From Cloeon dipterum (Eukaryota > Arthropoda > Insecta > Ephemeroptera > Baetidae), in contig NC_088788.1 of NCBI RefSeq assembly GCF_949628265.1, forward strand, positions 34,458,335 through 34,522,334: DNA of 64,000 nucleotides, given 5' to 3'. The notes under the pieces are model-generated. The model was not told the origin of the DNA. It saw only the letters and a list, made by a program, of their open reading frames with translations, and searched no databases. The position numbers and the translations under genes were made by a program. Below, piece after piece: positions 48,700-61,764 of this stretch (its first letter is position 1; each line of letters starts with the position of its first letter).

Positions 48700-49335
48700 T
48701 TAAAATTTTCACCTCTTTGAAGAGCACCATTTTAATTCTTTTCGAAATAACCTATTTTGCCGTTTTCCCGGAATACCAGGGTGAAATCTGAGAATATTTT
48801 ATTCGCTAAACAACGTTTGCATTCGCATAAAAATAAAAATTTCCAAATTCGAGTAATTTTTGAGTTCATTGCGAACACTTAAAAAAGGCCTCTTTAATTT
48901 TCAACGTTAAGTATGCGGCAAAATTTTGCCCCAAGTGTATGTACCGTGTCTAGAAATTTTCAGGATGGGGAAATCTTTAGTTTTCGACATACATAATAGG
49001 GTCTAAGATTGAGAAAAAGTTATTTTTGAGTTCAGGGGAATAGCCATAAAATCAAAATAAGTTGATTTTTACCCTTTGAACATGCTGGGAGGCACAGTCC
49101 GGAGGTCAGATAAGATTACCAGAACAGGTAAGAAAACGAACCCTGGCGTCAGGGTAGCCTTCCAGAGATCGATATTGTTAATTCTCATTTGTAGCCACTT
49201 AAACGACGCCTGACGGGCTCTGTATTGGTTCGATCTGCGGAATCTACACACCGTTGGAACTGCCTGGTTGAGATCTTTCAGAATATGTGTAATTTAACCT
49301 TTTGGAAGGCATCAAGGTGCTCAGGAAACAACCCA
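48700..49335 (+). repeat. dispersed repeat family A, copy 3
   Basis: The longest plus-strand copy. It contains the AGAGATCGATATTG block (about 49165), TGACGGGCTCTGTATTGG (49211-49228), CACACCGTTGGAAC, TTTCAGAATATG and a GGTGCTCAGGAAAC end. These blocks are collinear with copies 1 and 2 and, inverted, with copies 4 and 5. Confidence 0.6.
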
Positions 49336-50911
49336 AATCTCGTTCCTAAGCTGAAAAGGGCATTTTAATTTTTTCAACTGGAATTTTTGTCCTTTTTCAT
49401 CAGCGATTAAAACTTGTGTTTTGAAAAGCATAAAACTGTGGGTTTCAGCTCAATATCATCAATGAAATTTGTAAAAGAAATTTATTTAACTATCAGATTT
49501 AAATAATATTTTCTTCACGGATGGATTAGGATTCGAAATTATTTAAATGTTAATGCACCACGTGTTCGATTCGAAAAGAGTGAACACAAAATAAAATAAC
49601 TAATTTTGATAAGGCGCCTCTTGATACTGTCGAAATCACACAGACGATTGATTATGCACGAATATCGTGCTCTAAATCAGCTCCTCAACACTCGACTGAC
49701 TATTTTGCTGCGTTGCAACGCGAGTGAGAGAGGCCAATGACGCCACGAGTTATTGTCAACAAAATTTTCCCACCGAGCAAAAAGATAACAAAAAAACAAC
49801 GCCCAACGCCCGCTTCCAACGCCAGAGTGCGGCTCCGACCACAACATTTTAAGTCGTTCAATTTCAATAAGAATCATTACTTTACCTAATTGTGTCGTTT
49901 TTGTGATTAAAGATTGAAATAATTATAAAGTTTTACATATTAGCTTGAAACACAAGAGAATTTTGTATTATTATTTATTATTAACAAATAAAATTCCTAT
50001 GAGAATTATACGACTGTTATTGAGTAAATTGGATCGAGACCGTGGAGACCAAAATGAGTACACACTCCCAATGCTCTTGCAGCGACAAATTTAAATAGGA
50101 ATTGGATCGTTGTTTTTCCTCCAATTTCTTCTTTTGAGTGTATTACATAACGTTAACTAGTTTTACTCTAAATTTAACGTTCTCAAATCTTGGTTTTTGT
50201 TTATTTGCTTCCATTATCTATATTACATGCATTTTCCTTGGTGAATGAAACATAGATTATCGTCCACTGGTTATCAATATTGAACTTTGATATCGGTTTC
50301 AAAATCTGACAAGTGGAACCTGGTGTCCATTAATTCTCCACGACCGTTCAATGGCTTCTGTTCGTTTGACCTTATCAAATCAGCCTCTTTAATAGGACAA
50401 CGGTTTTCGGACGTGCCCCCTTGACAATATTTGTATAACAGAAATGTTTTCCAAAATGAAATGGTGCGATCCACCTTTTCTTGAATTGCCAAACGTTAAC
50501 CAAGAGCAGGAGGAATTCGCTCATATTTTTTTTGCTGGTGGGATATGGGATGCGACAAAATATCGAACGCATGAGGGCTTGGTGCGTTACGGGACGGGAG
50601 CAGTGGCAAAAGGAGCCATATAGAGTGCGTTGGAAAGCCTTTTTCTTGGCTCCGGGCGGCAGGCACCACACGTGTCGGAGGCGTTTCCACGTGCGGCGGT
50701 CGTCGACCCAGGCACAGCTCTGACCTATTTATCCCGGTTTCACTTTCCCTTCCTTTGCTTTCTGTTGGTGGAAATTCCCAGGCTTCCGAAACACGTGTGG
50801 CAGCGAGAAACGCGAAAGGATTTTGGAGGCCAAGCAACACTCCAACATACACTCGCCTCGGCGCAGGGAATAAAACATCTCGCATTTTCCTGCTCCGACC
50901 TTTTTTTAGGA

Positions 50912-50943
<32 letters not shown>

Positions 50944-53900
50944 GGCTTTATGCGCGGCAATTGTACATATATCTGCTATTACACAGACAAAAAATCCAGT
51001 TTGCGCTCATCGGCCAAGCCCATTTCTACACCACATCTGCTCCTTACGCTTTGTCGTTTCTGAGCAAAAAATAATAAGTGCTCGCTCTCACAAAGCGAAC
51101 AGAAAAGGCAACTTGCTTTGTATAAGAAATCGGCATGATCGATTTTTATTTGTCTTTGCCAGGCGATCCGACTTTCAAAATATTTTTTAATAAATACAAC
51201 AAAAAACAAAAACATCCTGCGTATATCTTTCTTTCCGTAATTATATTTTTTTTATTATTTCCAAAATGCCCTGCAAACCTCAAAAACAGCGAGGTTGAGG
51301 TTGAGAAACCTGAAATGGCTGCCGCGCCTTAGCATTTTGGTTTGCGCAAAGCGAAATGGCTGCGTGGAAAAGGTGCATGCGAAAGGGAATTGAGCATAGG
51401 CCGCTCTCCGCACCGCTCCAACCCAACAGGGGACAAGGCGAATTTGCTGCGCGCGCGCTCCTGGTGCGGTGCGGTGTGTGCGAGGCTGCTGCTGCTCAAA
51501 TAGAGATTGTGCGTGCGTGCCGACCTGCTTGAGGGTCGCCGACCCCGCGCACCCGACACGTGTCAACCGAAAATCGCGCTCCGAACAACCGCGAGCGAGC
51601 TCCACGCGCACAAATTCTGGGCTCGTTTCTGGCGAACTGGGAAAGGGTTGGATGCGCTATGCGGAACGGAGCTCAGTGAACCGCTTTCACATTGTGGTCT
51701 TAATATTTCAAGATTCAGCCATCATAGGCTGTTTTGCTTCATTTAGGACTTAAAGATTTAAACTAGGTTATAGCTTTGCATTTATTTTACTCATTGAGAC
51801 GTTCAGAAAAATGGGAATTTGAATTTCTGCACAATCTCGCAGAGTATATCTCAGCCAGCATTTTTTTCTCTGAGATGGTCAAAATATTTAAACAAACGCA
51901 AAGCTATAATCAAAACACATATGAAACGTCTATCGAATGTTTGTGAGTATTCAACAAAAAATCTTGAACAAAGCCAAGCGTTAAGATGCAATGTACCAAA
52001 TTTAGCCCGTTTTATTTGGAAACCACGTGGGAGTTTGCATTTTTGCAATTTTTTAGGCTGTCCTGACAAAAACTCTTTGGTACTAGCAAATTTCTGACGA
52101 AACTGCAGCTGGAAGATTTCAAAATGAAGCCTACTTTGAGGAGGATTCTATAGTAAATTAACAAAACGTGCGTTCAAGTGATTTCTTGCAGTAAAAGCTA
52201 GAGAAAACCCAATCATCATTGTTTATTTAGACATGATCAGACGTCAAACTTGAACGTTTTGTTTATATTGCCAATAATTGTCTTGGTCTTCCTTATATAT
52301 TCGTGTACGCTCTAAATAAAGTCAGAGATAATTGCAGTTGTTGCCAAACACGATTAGGTTGCGAAAGTCGCGAAGCTGGAAGCATCAGAATCCGAGTGTG
52401 CAACTGCAGGGCCAGCATGCAACACAGGCAGCGTTGTCCTAAACGCGAAAACATTTCTCCTTTCGCTCCGGTTGCAACAATCGAGACGGAATCAGGCAAA
52501 CTCTGGGTTTCGTTCGTTTGAGTTGCGGCGAAAACTCTCTCGAAAAAGTGCATCAACGCGAACTGCAGAATGCATGCTAATGCTAACCTCTCCTTCTCAC
52601 GAGCAGGCAGGGGAGCAGTATAAAAAAACCAGAAAGAGAGCTAGCGATGAGAACTTTCTTTTGATATTGTGTACTACGCAGTGCAATCGAGGTCGTTGCC
52701 CTGCGTGTCGACACGTGTCCTCCGCGGATCGATTTTCGCTTCTTCTCCATGACTCACGCAAACATACACCCCAGCCCCAAAACAACCCCATGCTTCTTCG
52801 TCTTTCCCTTCTAATTCCCTCGAGTTCAGAAGGAATCTTGACGCTTTCCCTCTTCTTTTTCCGACGAGATGCACAAACTTGATATGAGTGTTCAGCGTTA
52901 TCCTGACAGAAAGAAACTACGCAAGCAGGAATAATTTCTTTTGGTTAATTTGGAAATTGCAAAATAAGGTTTACTGTTCAAAAACACTGGAAAACTTCTC
53001 TAGAGTTCAATTTAGGTGCTGTTCAAGGCAATCTCGGACGGTGACCTATAATAATAATGAGCACCATAAAAATGTTCTCACTTTCCTTTTGATTTACTTG
53101 ACGTTGTAGAGCCTTTTAAATGTCAAAATAGTGTTCTTTAATCCAAAATAAAGGATTCTTCATAGTACAAATCCTCCACCACACAAATTCTACTACGGAT
53201 CCAGGCTGCTGAAAGAGGATTTTTTCGTTCCAAAAACTCTTTTTCACTGCCTGACAAAGTAGGTCTTTGAAAATCCGTGTGCCAATCGGCTTTTGATTAA
53301 ACAATGCATGCGTCGGTCGTCGTGATGGTTATTTTTTTTTTATATAAGTGCTCCCCTAATATTTGATCATAGCTAAAACTGGCTCATTTCCATTCGAAAC
53401 TTGCTGTTGCTAGGCATGAGGGGGGCTCTAGGGGGTCAAGAGAAGCCGCGGTGTCGCTGAAAGCAAGGGGCCCCTCCTCAACCAGCTTCGCTGGCACCCC
53501 ACGTGTGTGCCGCGCGCAGGCCTTCCCCACAGTGTTCCTCGCTATTCGCCCCTCTCTGCTCCGAACCCGTGGTGTCGTCGACCGCAAACTCACTTTCTCC
53601 GAATAACCCGATCAAAACAGGAGCCCCCTGTGCCCCCTGGGGGGCGCGTGACGCCGAAAGACCCTGCGATTCGACGGGTGCGGCTCGGAACCGTGGCTCA
53701 GGGTGGTCGCCGGAGCCCGCGCGTTGCTCCGAAGGGTGGGAAAGGGTTGTGACGTCACTTGGTTGGTGAAAGCAGCAAGTTTGCAGGCACGTGTCGCTGC
53801 AAAGGAGGTCGTTGAACGCACTCGTTCGCTGCCGACCTCGGCCATTCGTTTCACGAACCCCGCACACATATACTGCGCCGCAAAACACAAGACATCGGGG

Positions 53901-55429
53901 GTTTGCTTGCATAAGTACTCTTCGCTCGGCGTGCACGATAAATGGCTTTGCCCCCAAATTGCTTTCTCCCTTCTGAAAAGAAATTTCCTCATCCCCATCG
54001 AAATAATGCTTCATGCCCTCTTTCATAGAACAGCATAAAAGGATCTAGATTTTGAAAGCATTATTCCCCATCATTTTCCTTTCTTTCATTACGAACGAAG
54101 CTACGTTGCATCTATCTATTTGCGCTATTACTCACATTTGGTGAATTTGCTTGAAGATAAGATTAATTGAAAACAGAGAAAAATTGATAAAACAAGGAGT
54201 TTTTATCGGATCCGTCTGAAAGCATAGCTGCAATTTCAAATTAAATCAATGCGGTTGATAAAATATATAATTTATTTGAAATAATTACTTACATTGTTTT
54301 TTTGCCTTTTTATCACGATTTAACTTTTAGGAATTGGCTGACGTTGAAATGTTTTAATTAATCTATGATTCTTTTTTTCAACCGTCAAAACCAAATATCT
54401 TTTGCTGTTATGAGTTTAAAATCCTTTGAGTCGATAAATGGAAGGTGAGAAAATTTATGCCATCCAAACATAAGTGGCGAATTGTATTAAGGTTTACTTA
54501 CACAACTAGTACAGTGGAAAAAATCAAAATCATTAAATTGACCAGCTATTTCATAATACACATATATGTAAAGAATAAAAACCTTTATTACATCAAAGGA
54601 TTTAGACATTTATGTAATAACATCACAAGATTATAATTTGTTTGTCTTTGGAATTACTTCCAAGGAATTTAATTTCTCTTTTTGTGATTCATCAAGCATA
54701 TAGAATTTTTTCCTTGGTTCGTTCCGCCGCGTGTGGAAGAGAGTTGAGTTGACGAAAAAGTGCATCGGTCCCGGCCAGCTCTATTCTCTTTCTCAAGGCG
54801 AATTAGTGCCTCGGATGCGTTTGCGTTCGTTGACTTTTCGTTCGCTTTCTCGGGTTCATCGGACGAAGGCGCAGAATTTCCTCGGGATTGACCACACCGC
54901 CAATGCAACCGAGCCAGAGCGATGCGCTGCTGTATTTTGGGCGATTCTCTGATGCGTTGACCCCATAAAAGTATCCTTTGGCCGCGCCTCTGGCAGCTGA
55001 CACTGCGCTGCGCCTAAATTTGACTAGAGTGCAGCCAGAATAGAATACTGGCATTTGAGAAGTTCAATTTTATCACTTTTATCAGGCAGTGCGGTTGTTC
55101 TTTTCTTTTACTAATGGTTTAGTGTGCGTTCTATCGACGAAACAAAAAATTGTAATAAAATGGCGGAAATTGAGGCAGCATTTTGGAACTGTTAAAAAGA
55201 TTTGATGGAAAGAGTAATTAATTTGTTTTTCCTCGTCCTCACTCACGCAGGTCGAGTGATAAATAATCGTTATCATGCAAAAATAAATTAATGAAGAATG
55301 GAAACAAGGAAAGGTGAGAAAATTTGTCTGAAAAGCAATAGATTTTCCCAGACATTTCCCAGTTTTTCAATCGAATCAGGAATTTCCAATTTAAAAATGA
55401 TCGTGTGGACGAAAAATAGTGCTTTTTCT
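49336..55429. other. 6 kb of noncoding DNA with GC-rich islands
   Basis: GC-rich islands at about 49680-49830, 50580-50900, 51300-51690, 52330-52860, 53400-53960 and 54710-55050 alternate with AT-rich DNA. Several carry CACGTG (near 50659, 50684, 50792, 51557, 52711 and 53499). Open frames inside are overlapping and unrecognisable. The islands may be distal regulatory DNA or unrecognised noncoding exons; the sequence alone cannot tell. Confidence 0.3.
50914..50941. repeat. TG dinucleotide microsatellite
   Basis: Fourteen perfect TG units. Likely polymorphic; no function inferred. Confidence 0.9.
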
Positions 55430-56110
55430 CAGGGCCCGTGCTCAGGAAACCCCGAAACGTCCTGATAGTTTCCAAAGAATCCATTTGCACATATTCTGAA
55501 AGCTCATCTCGCCTTGTCCGTTCCAACGAAGTGCAGGTATTACAGATCTAATCAATACAGGGCCCGTCAGGTGTCATTAATGTGTCTACTAACATACGAA
55601 CTAACAATTGTATCGATCTCTCAAGGGCTACCGTGAAGCCAGGGTTCGATTTCTCAACTGTTATGATGGTTTTTTATGACCACAGGGGTGATCCTAGCAT
55701 GTTCCGACGGTAAAATTAACCGATAGTGCAATTTTGATTTTCTTGTTGTTTACATGATCTAAAAAACAACTGTTTTTCAACCTTTATGACCCACTCTATA
55801 TCCTATATCTCAAAAAATAAAATTTCAAAGCATGTTACATACACTTTAACAACATTTTATCCCAGGAATCTTAGTAAAAAATTAAAAAAACCGTTTTTGA
55901 GATTGAAAAAGAAACTAAAAATATTTACTTGAATTTGATGAATTAAAAACACGTAAATTTAGAAGTTGTTGAACGTCTAAAGAGACATCTTTTGGCACAA
56001 AAGCTCTTGTAAGCTCAAAGAGGCTGATTTTCCCGGATTGCATTGATTTTCGGGGAAAATAGTCTCACATTTTCTCGTCATACTTGGATATTTTGACACC
56101 TCTATTAACC
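55430..56110 (-). repeat. dispersed repeat family A, copy 4 (inverted)
   Basis: Reverse-orientation copy of about 680 bp. On the minus strand it reads the TGACGGGCCCTGTATTG block, the AGAGATCGATA block and the TTTCCTGAGCAC end, in the order of copy 3. It also includes a TTTCCCGGAAAA-like outer part near 56030-56060 that matches copy 1. Confidence 0.6.
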
Positions 56111-57159
56111 AAGTGAATAAATCAACCTTTGCGGCTCGTCTTTTTCTGACAGTAAAAATTATTTTTAGAAAAAAAGTTTTTCGTGATTTTGTAGCCGTTT
56201 GCTATTTGCAACTATAGATTTTATTTCTTGTATTGTATAATTAACGCACCCTAAAAGTAATCGTGTAAATATTTAACTTGTTTGGAACAAGATTAAACGG
56301 AATGAAAGAAAACAGAAACGATTATTTTGGTCTCGCAAGTACCGAAATTCTAATTTAGTTCCATATACGCAACTCTCCAAAAGTCAAGTAAAAACGCAAA
56401 AATAAAAACTCGCAGCCAGAGTATTTGACCACTTTTCGAGAGTGCTTTTGACGTTCTTGAATATTAATTTCAACGCATCTTTATCCCCTTAAGCTGTTTA
56501 CACAGCACATTTTAATATGAATAATTTCCCCGAATCATTTGTGTGTTGCGCCTATTCAAAATTTTCACGTGAGCACAAATCTCACGCAGCTGAACCAGTT
56601 TTTTTTAAATAAACTCTTTTATGCGCGTGCATTTCGGTGCAGCTGCAGATGGATGCGTGCATGTGTCATTATCAATTCTAGCCGATGGGCGTCGCCGGCT
56701 AGCTCGCTCCTCCGTTAAAAAACACTGCAGCGCAGCAACAAACTGAGTGTTTGGCCGACCTGAATTTTGGCGGTGATGCAACCGCACGCAGCTCTAATAG
56801 CAAACGAGCGGCGTGAGGGCAACGACCTGCAGTCGCAGTGCATTCGGGGCCCCCGCGCGTGAACATGCGTTGCCGAAAAGCGAGCGAGCGAGCGAACGCA
56901 GCTTTTTAGAGTTGCCGCGTGCTGCATGCATGCCCACAGCCGGCTCGTTGGCTCTGCTCGGCTCTGCTCGAAAATCCAAGGGGACCCGCGTTGTGCTGAC
57001 AGCCAGGCGAAACTAATTTGCGCAACACGAATCCGATTACTGACTCCGCAACATTTTGTTTACGAAAAGTTCGATGACGAGTTTCTATGATTTCCAAACA
57101 ATGCGTGGCAATGGTTTTTGGCCTTCAACTCCTTTCTTTGACATTTTGGTGGATTTGTC
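56111..57159. other. noncoding DNA with GC-rich island
   Basis: AT-rich, then a GC-rich island at about 56620-57010 with a GCGA tetranucleotide run near 56880 and a repeated GGCTCTGCTC (about 56950). No recognisable gene. Confidence 0.3.
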
Positions 57160-57620
57160 ATATATATTGCCAATTGAGGTTTGTCCCCATTCATGAGAGT
57201 TTAGGCATTTCGGAGAGTTGCCTGAGCACCCTGATTGCTTCCAAAGGCTCAAATTGAACATATTATATTGAAAGCTCTTGACATTGCCGTTGCAACGGTG
57301 TGCAGTTATTACACTTCGAACCAATACAGAGCCCGTCAGGCGTCGTTGAAGTAGCCGCATGAATGGGAACTTAATAACATCGATCTCTCAAGGGCTAACC
57401 TGACGCCTTTGCCTGTTTTGGTGGTCTTTTCTGGCCACAGCATGTTCCGAGGATTAAAAAATATGGTTTTCGTTTGAAAGTCGTGTAGTCACTCTAAAGA
57501 GGCATCTTTTAGCACAAAATTTGATGTTCTAGCTATTAGAACTCGAGACTCGAGGTACTCTCATTTTTGTGAACGCCAAGAGGCCCGTTTATTCAGATTT
57601 CCCCCTTTTTTAACTCTTTA
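57160..57620 (-). repeat. dispersed repeat family A, copy 5 (inverted)
   Basis: On the minus strand it carries CGACGCCTGACGGGCTCTG, the closest match to copy 3, plus the AGAGATCGATG block and a GGTGCTCAGGCAAC end. It lies about 1.1 kb from copy 4 in the same orientation. Confidence 0.6.
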
Positions 57621-59951
57621 CCACCCTAAAAACAAACCATAAAATCATAGCACGGTGCTCGGACAGTAATTAAAAAAATCATAATCTTTTATTTTGTTAG
57701 CTATTTTACACTGCTTGTTCAACTATTAAATTAAATTAAATTAAATTTAAATAAATCTAAAGCTGTAACAATATCTGTTGAAATTTGCTTTTATGCTAAT
57801 TAAAAGGAAATAATCACGAGCATGCGTTGATTTATATCTGATTGTGGGCGAGCGCGTGGGAAAATTCACTCTCGCACTCAGATTTAATAAGTAGTATAAT
57901 ATCTGTTCGGAATTTGAAATCCCTACTCTCGCTTCTCTCTGGTTCGCGCACCTTTCCAACATTCGTTATTGGGCGGCTGAATCATGGGACTAAAGCTCAA
58001 CACAAGTCTTCACTGTGCAGAAGTAACGGCGGTCTTTTTATAAACTAGGGTTTTCGTTCGCCAAGTTCTCGTAGCAGTTTATATTTTTTTTGTCTTTGCA
58101 CCTCTGGGGGAAGCTCAAGAGAGAGATACAAACTGATAAGGGATAATTGTTTTGTTTCTTTGGAGATATGGTGTGAGGGTAATAAAAAATTTAACTTTTA
58201 AGATAAAACGTTTACGCTCCCCGGTTATTGGACTCATAAATATATGCTTTGAAATATACTTTACCACGATGACAATATTCTTCTAGAGGTTTGATATGAT
58301 TATAATTTCCCCTGTAGGTTTATTTTTTTTACAATTTAACCAAAATTCCAATGATAGGAAAATTCTGCTAATAGCTTGGACGACCTAAGACGTAGGAAAA
58401 TTAAAAAAAAATTGCTAAGGAGTTCTTTGTTTTAAGATTTTTTGTTAATTGTGTAAAAATCAGAAGAGGGCTTGTTGCTACAGTTAATGCAGTTACAATT
58501 CAAAATTTGCAAATTTTCTCAAAAATTTACAGCACGCCCATATTTCCTTGGCAGGTTTCAATTTTTCCAACGGTGTATCCCTCTTTTGGGGAACTTCCTT
58601 GTTGTGAAATAAAACAAGATTTCAAGAAGGGAGAGAATCCTCACCATTTGAAAAGCAAGTTAACTTTGCAGACACCTTTCTAAAACTTCCAGGTTTTGGT
58701 TTAAAGTATTTCTCGGAGTTTTGCCGTACCCTTATGTTGGAATTGAACTGATAGGAAGCATTTTTAAGTGCAATTATTTTGTTAGTTTTAAAACAGCAAT
58801 AAAATCGATTTTTGCATCAAAAAATTGACAATATTGCAATTCACGACAATTTGTATGTGGTGGAATGGAACAATCTAATATAATTTTTTAGCATTCCGTT
58901 TTTTATAATAGCAGGATGGGCGGCAACAATAAAAATTCAATCATTTTCTGCAGTTTTCTCACCGTATATAGCTTCATTATTTCTAGTTTTATCAAGCAGA
59001 GGAGGTTGAATTCTGCAAGCTATAATTTTTACAGTTTTCCTTCTACATTTCAATAATAGCATAATACTCTCATGTTGCTATTTTTACATCTATCTTTCGC
59101 CTTGCTAGATTAAAAAAACGATCAGAAGGCAGGTGAAGCAGAGGCAACGACGCCAAGAGGGATTATTAAGTATCGTGTGCGCTCGAACAATTTCCATTCC
59201 ATCGCTTGCTTGTGTGACCTCGGTGGTTGCAGGGAAAAGTCGACGACCCATAGAAAAAGAGGCGATATCCAAGCAACTTTCTCCTTTTCCTGTTGCTGCT
59301 CGCAATGGCCATCAACCTTTCTTTTCTTCTTCTATCTACTTCCCTGCGTTCGTCACGGCAACGACACAGAGAAGAGCGCACGCATACAAAGAAGAGCCAA
59401 GGCCGCGCGCGCGCGGCTCCAATTATCACTCATTTCCTCGTGTGTAACAACAGCTGCACACAGCTTTCTCCATTTCCAGCGCGTGTCATTAGCACAGGCT
59501 AATTGAGCGGGGTTGTTTTTGCCACGGACGTGCGTGTGTTTGCGCGAAAAGGGTTGCTTTGTTGCACGGGTCGCGAGAGAGGTGGTCAGTGATTCCGTCA
59601 ACAACACATGCACCGACGCCGCTGCGAATGACACGCCAAATTCGCAGGCGAGCCGACCGCCTGCCGAGGTAGGCAACACGCTGGCGCCTCCCGACCGACG
59701 GCGCTGCCTAATTCAAGAATCTGCAGGCGCTTGTTTGCCCTGCGATAATAATAATATCTGCTGCGGATAATTGATGATTTTTCTTCCACTATTTATTATT
59801 ATTAAACACCGTTTGTGCTTGATGCATGCAAAGAAATTATCGAGCTATTTTTATCTTTGAAGCGAACACAAGCTGCACTGCATCCTTGAAATCTAGGTAT
59901 ATAATATGCTAGAGATTTTCTTTAGTGTTTTTCTGAAGAAAAAAAGTCGTG
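57621..59951. other. noncoding DNA with one repeat B copy and a GC-rich island
   Basis: Mostly AT-rich. A GC-richer island at about 59110-59760 has overlapping open frames on both strands without family resemblance. No coding gene is supported. Confidence 0.3.
58496..58690 (+). repeat. dispersed repeat family B, copy 2
   Basis: Same-orientation partner of 26590-26790, sharing the CTTGGCAGG, TTGTTGTGAAATAAAA and CACCATTTGAAAAGCA blocks in the same order and spacing. Noncoding. Confidence 0.5.
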
Positions 59952-60300
59952 TCTGTGAGAAAATCTGGCAGGATGTTTGATTGATTTGGATTATTATTAT
60001 TATTTAAAACAGACCAGCTAAAGAGTGAAGCCCTTCGGCATTGTGAATATTTAATAAACAATGCCCGCTTTTTATGTCACATTAAATAATTTAAATGTTT
60101 GATTTAATGGTTTTTATTTCGGTTGGCCCATTTGTTCCTTAAATATGTCCGGGTTGTGGAGATAAATTAAAGTAATACCATATATTTTGATTGTTTTCCA
60201 CTTCTCAAAAATGATCATTATCACAAAATAACATTAAAAACGGCAAAAACATTGCTATTTTTATAATTTAAGAAAGGGAAGATTGCATTTGTAAACCTTG
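59952..60300 (+). repeat. 350 bp repeat C, left copy
   Basis: Begins TCTGTGAGAAAATCTGGCAG and matches 63652-64000 along its whole visible length in the same orientation. Shared blocks include GAAGCCCT, CGCTTTTTATGTCACAT, AAATAATTTAAATGTTTG and TCGGTTGGCCCATTTGTTCC. Small indels separate the copies. Noncoding. The pair brackets the TREX-like gene. Confidence 0.75.
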
Positions 60301-61751
60301 TGATAAGAAGAAAGAGGTTCGTCCTAAGAAGAAGTTTTTTTGGTCAAATTTTTAATATTCTGTATCATTTTGGTAATTTTTCGTTCTTCTAAGGTTTATA
60401 ATAAATACAAAGATTTTTTTAAAGTCTAAGAATAAAATCCACAAAAAAACGATTACCCTCTCTACTACTCCAATCCTATTAAAAACGAGTTTCAGTGAGC
60501 AGATAGAAGTCTCGGATACCGCGTGAAAGTCCATCTAGCGGCTAGGCGGAGAACGATAATGTCGTTCAGTTGGTACGACTGATTGTTGTTTATGTCATAG
60601 ACTATCGCAATCCTCTCTTCATTGACTCTTTGTAAACATTATGTTGTTTGATACAACGTAATATTGGGGTTTTAAATTTTAATTTAAAAGACTCCCTGTG
60701 TTTCTATGTTTGTTCAAAGTGTCCGAAATGCATTGAAATGCTCAGTAAGTGGAAAATGTAAGTAATTTATTTTTATAAAAGCTTATGTAATTTCAGAAAT
60801 TAACAAAGTACATAAGCCTCAGCGATTATCCCTTTTCAAATTTGAAGTGAACAGATATTATAAATGTTTATTCTACCGTCAAAGTAATAATTTAATTGCT
60901 GGTATTTCAAGCTCAGATGAAGATAACGTATTAGTGTCATTCTTGTTAAAATTTATTTACATTTTATTTAATTGGGACACAACTAAAAATTATGAATTTC
61001 AACTTACACTGTATTCCACGGAAAACGAGTTAAACATTAAGATGATGCTCTACTTGATGTGCTTTTAATTGGCTTTCAGTTAATCCTTTAATTGCGGTCC
61101 TTCAATATTTTTATCCGAGTTTTACTTTTAGATTACAACAAGCGAAACTTAAATCATCCCATACTAAATGCGGCTTTCAGTTTCGCTTCTTAACGTGCCA
61201 GGTAAAAATACTTTTTTATACATCCGAATGGATTTTATTAGGTTTTGTCCTTTGTCCTCCTAAGCAGATTCCTAAAGTGTGTGCGAACATAATGTTGTTT
61301 TCTCACTCTCGCAAAATTAAACGAAGTATACATTAAATTATTTAAAAAATAGACACACGTACAGACGATATTTTTTTTTAATTTCATGCTTCAAATAACT
61401 CAATAGTATATTTTTGCATTGAACGTGTACAATTTTGAATTTGGTGATGTTAAAATAAACCACCAGTCATGATTTTTCTATCTATTATTGTTTTCGATTT
61501 ACGGGCTAGATTAGATGTAAAAAAATGTCTTACAAGCTCCGCTTGAAATTGCAACACATACGTATTATTATTACACTTATTTAAAAATTCGACTATTTCC
61601 CAATTGAAGTGTCGGAATAAACAGTCCCCAACACAATTCATTTTACGGCCACCATAATAAGCCAGTGTTTAAACTGCCCAAGAAAGCGTAGGTTATTGCG
61701 CTTCAAAATCAGTTATCTGTTATCTAAAGCTAAAATTGTGTTGTGCCTGCA
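60301..61751 (+). other. upstream region of the TREX-like gene with possible small exons
   Basis: Low-confidence exon-like pieces lie on the plus strand. The first is an ATG at about 60706 opening MFVQSVRNALKC, then a GTAAGT donor. A possible second exon after CCTCAG at about 60822 is in phase and stays open to about 61068 (contains RYYKCLFYRQ). A possible third lies between a TTTTAG at about 61132 and CCAG/GTAAAA at about 61200. The first peptide would suit a mitochondrial presequence, but I recognise no family and the joins are uncertain. The rest is AT-rich, ending in a CCTGCAG acceptor at 61751. Confidence 0.25.
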
Positions 61752-61764
61752 GCTAGGAGCAATA

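Noticed and set aside
50496-50960. 154-codon minus-strand open frame with a His/Thr repeat
   Set aside because: The repeat is the TG microsatellite read in frame; the rest has no family resemblance.
55638-55652. second tRNA-like GGGTTCGATTTC
   Set aside because: It is a block of dispersed repeat family A (copy 4); no acceptor stem or A box at tRNA spacing.
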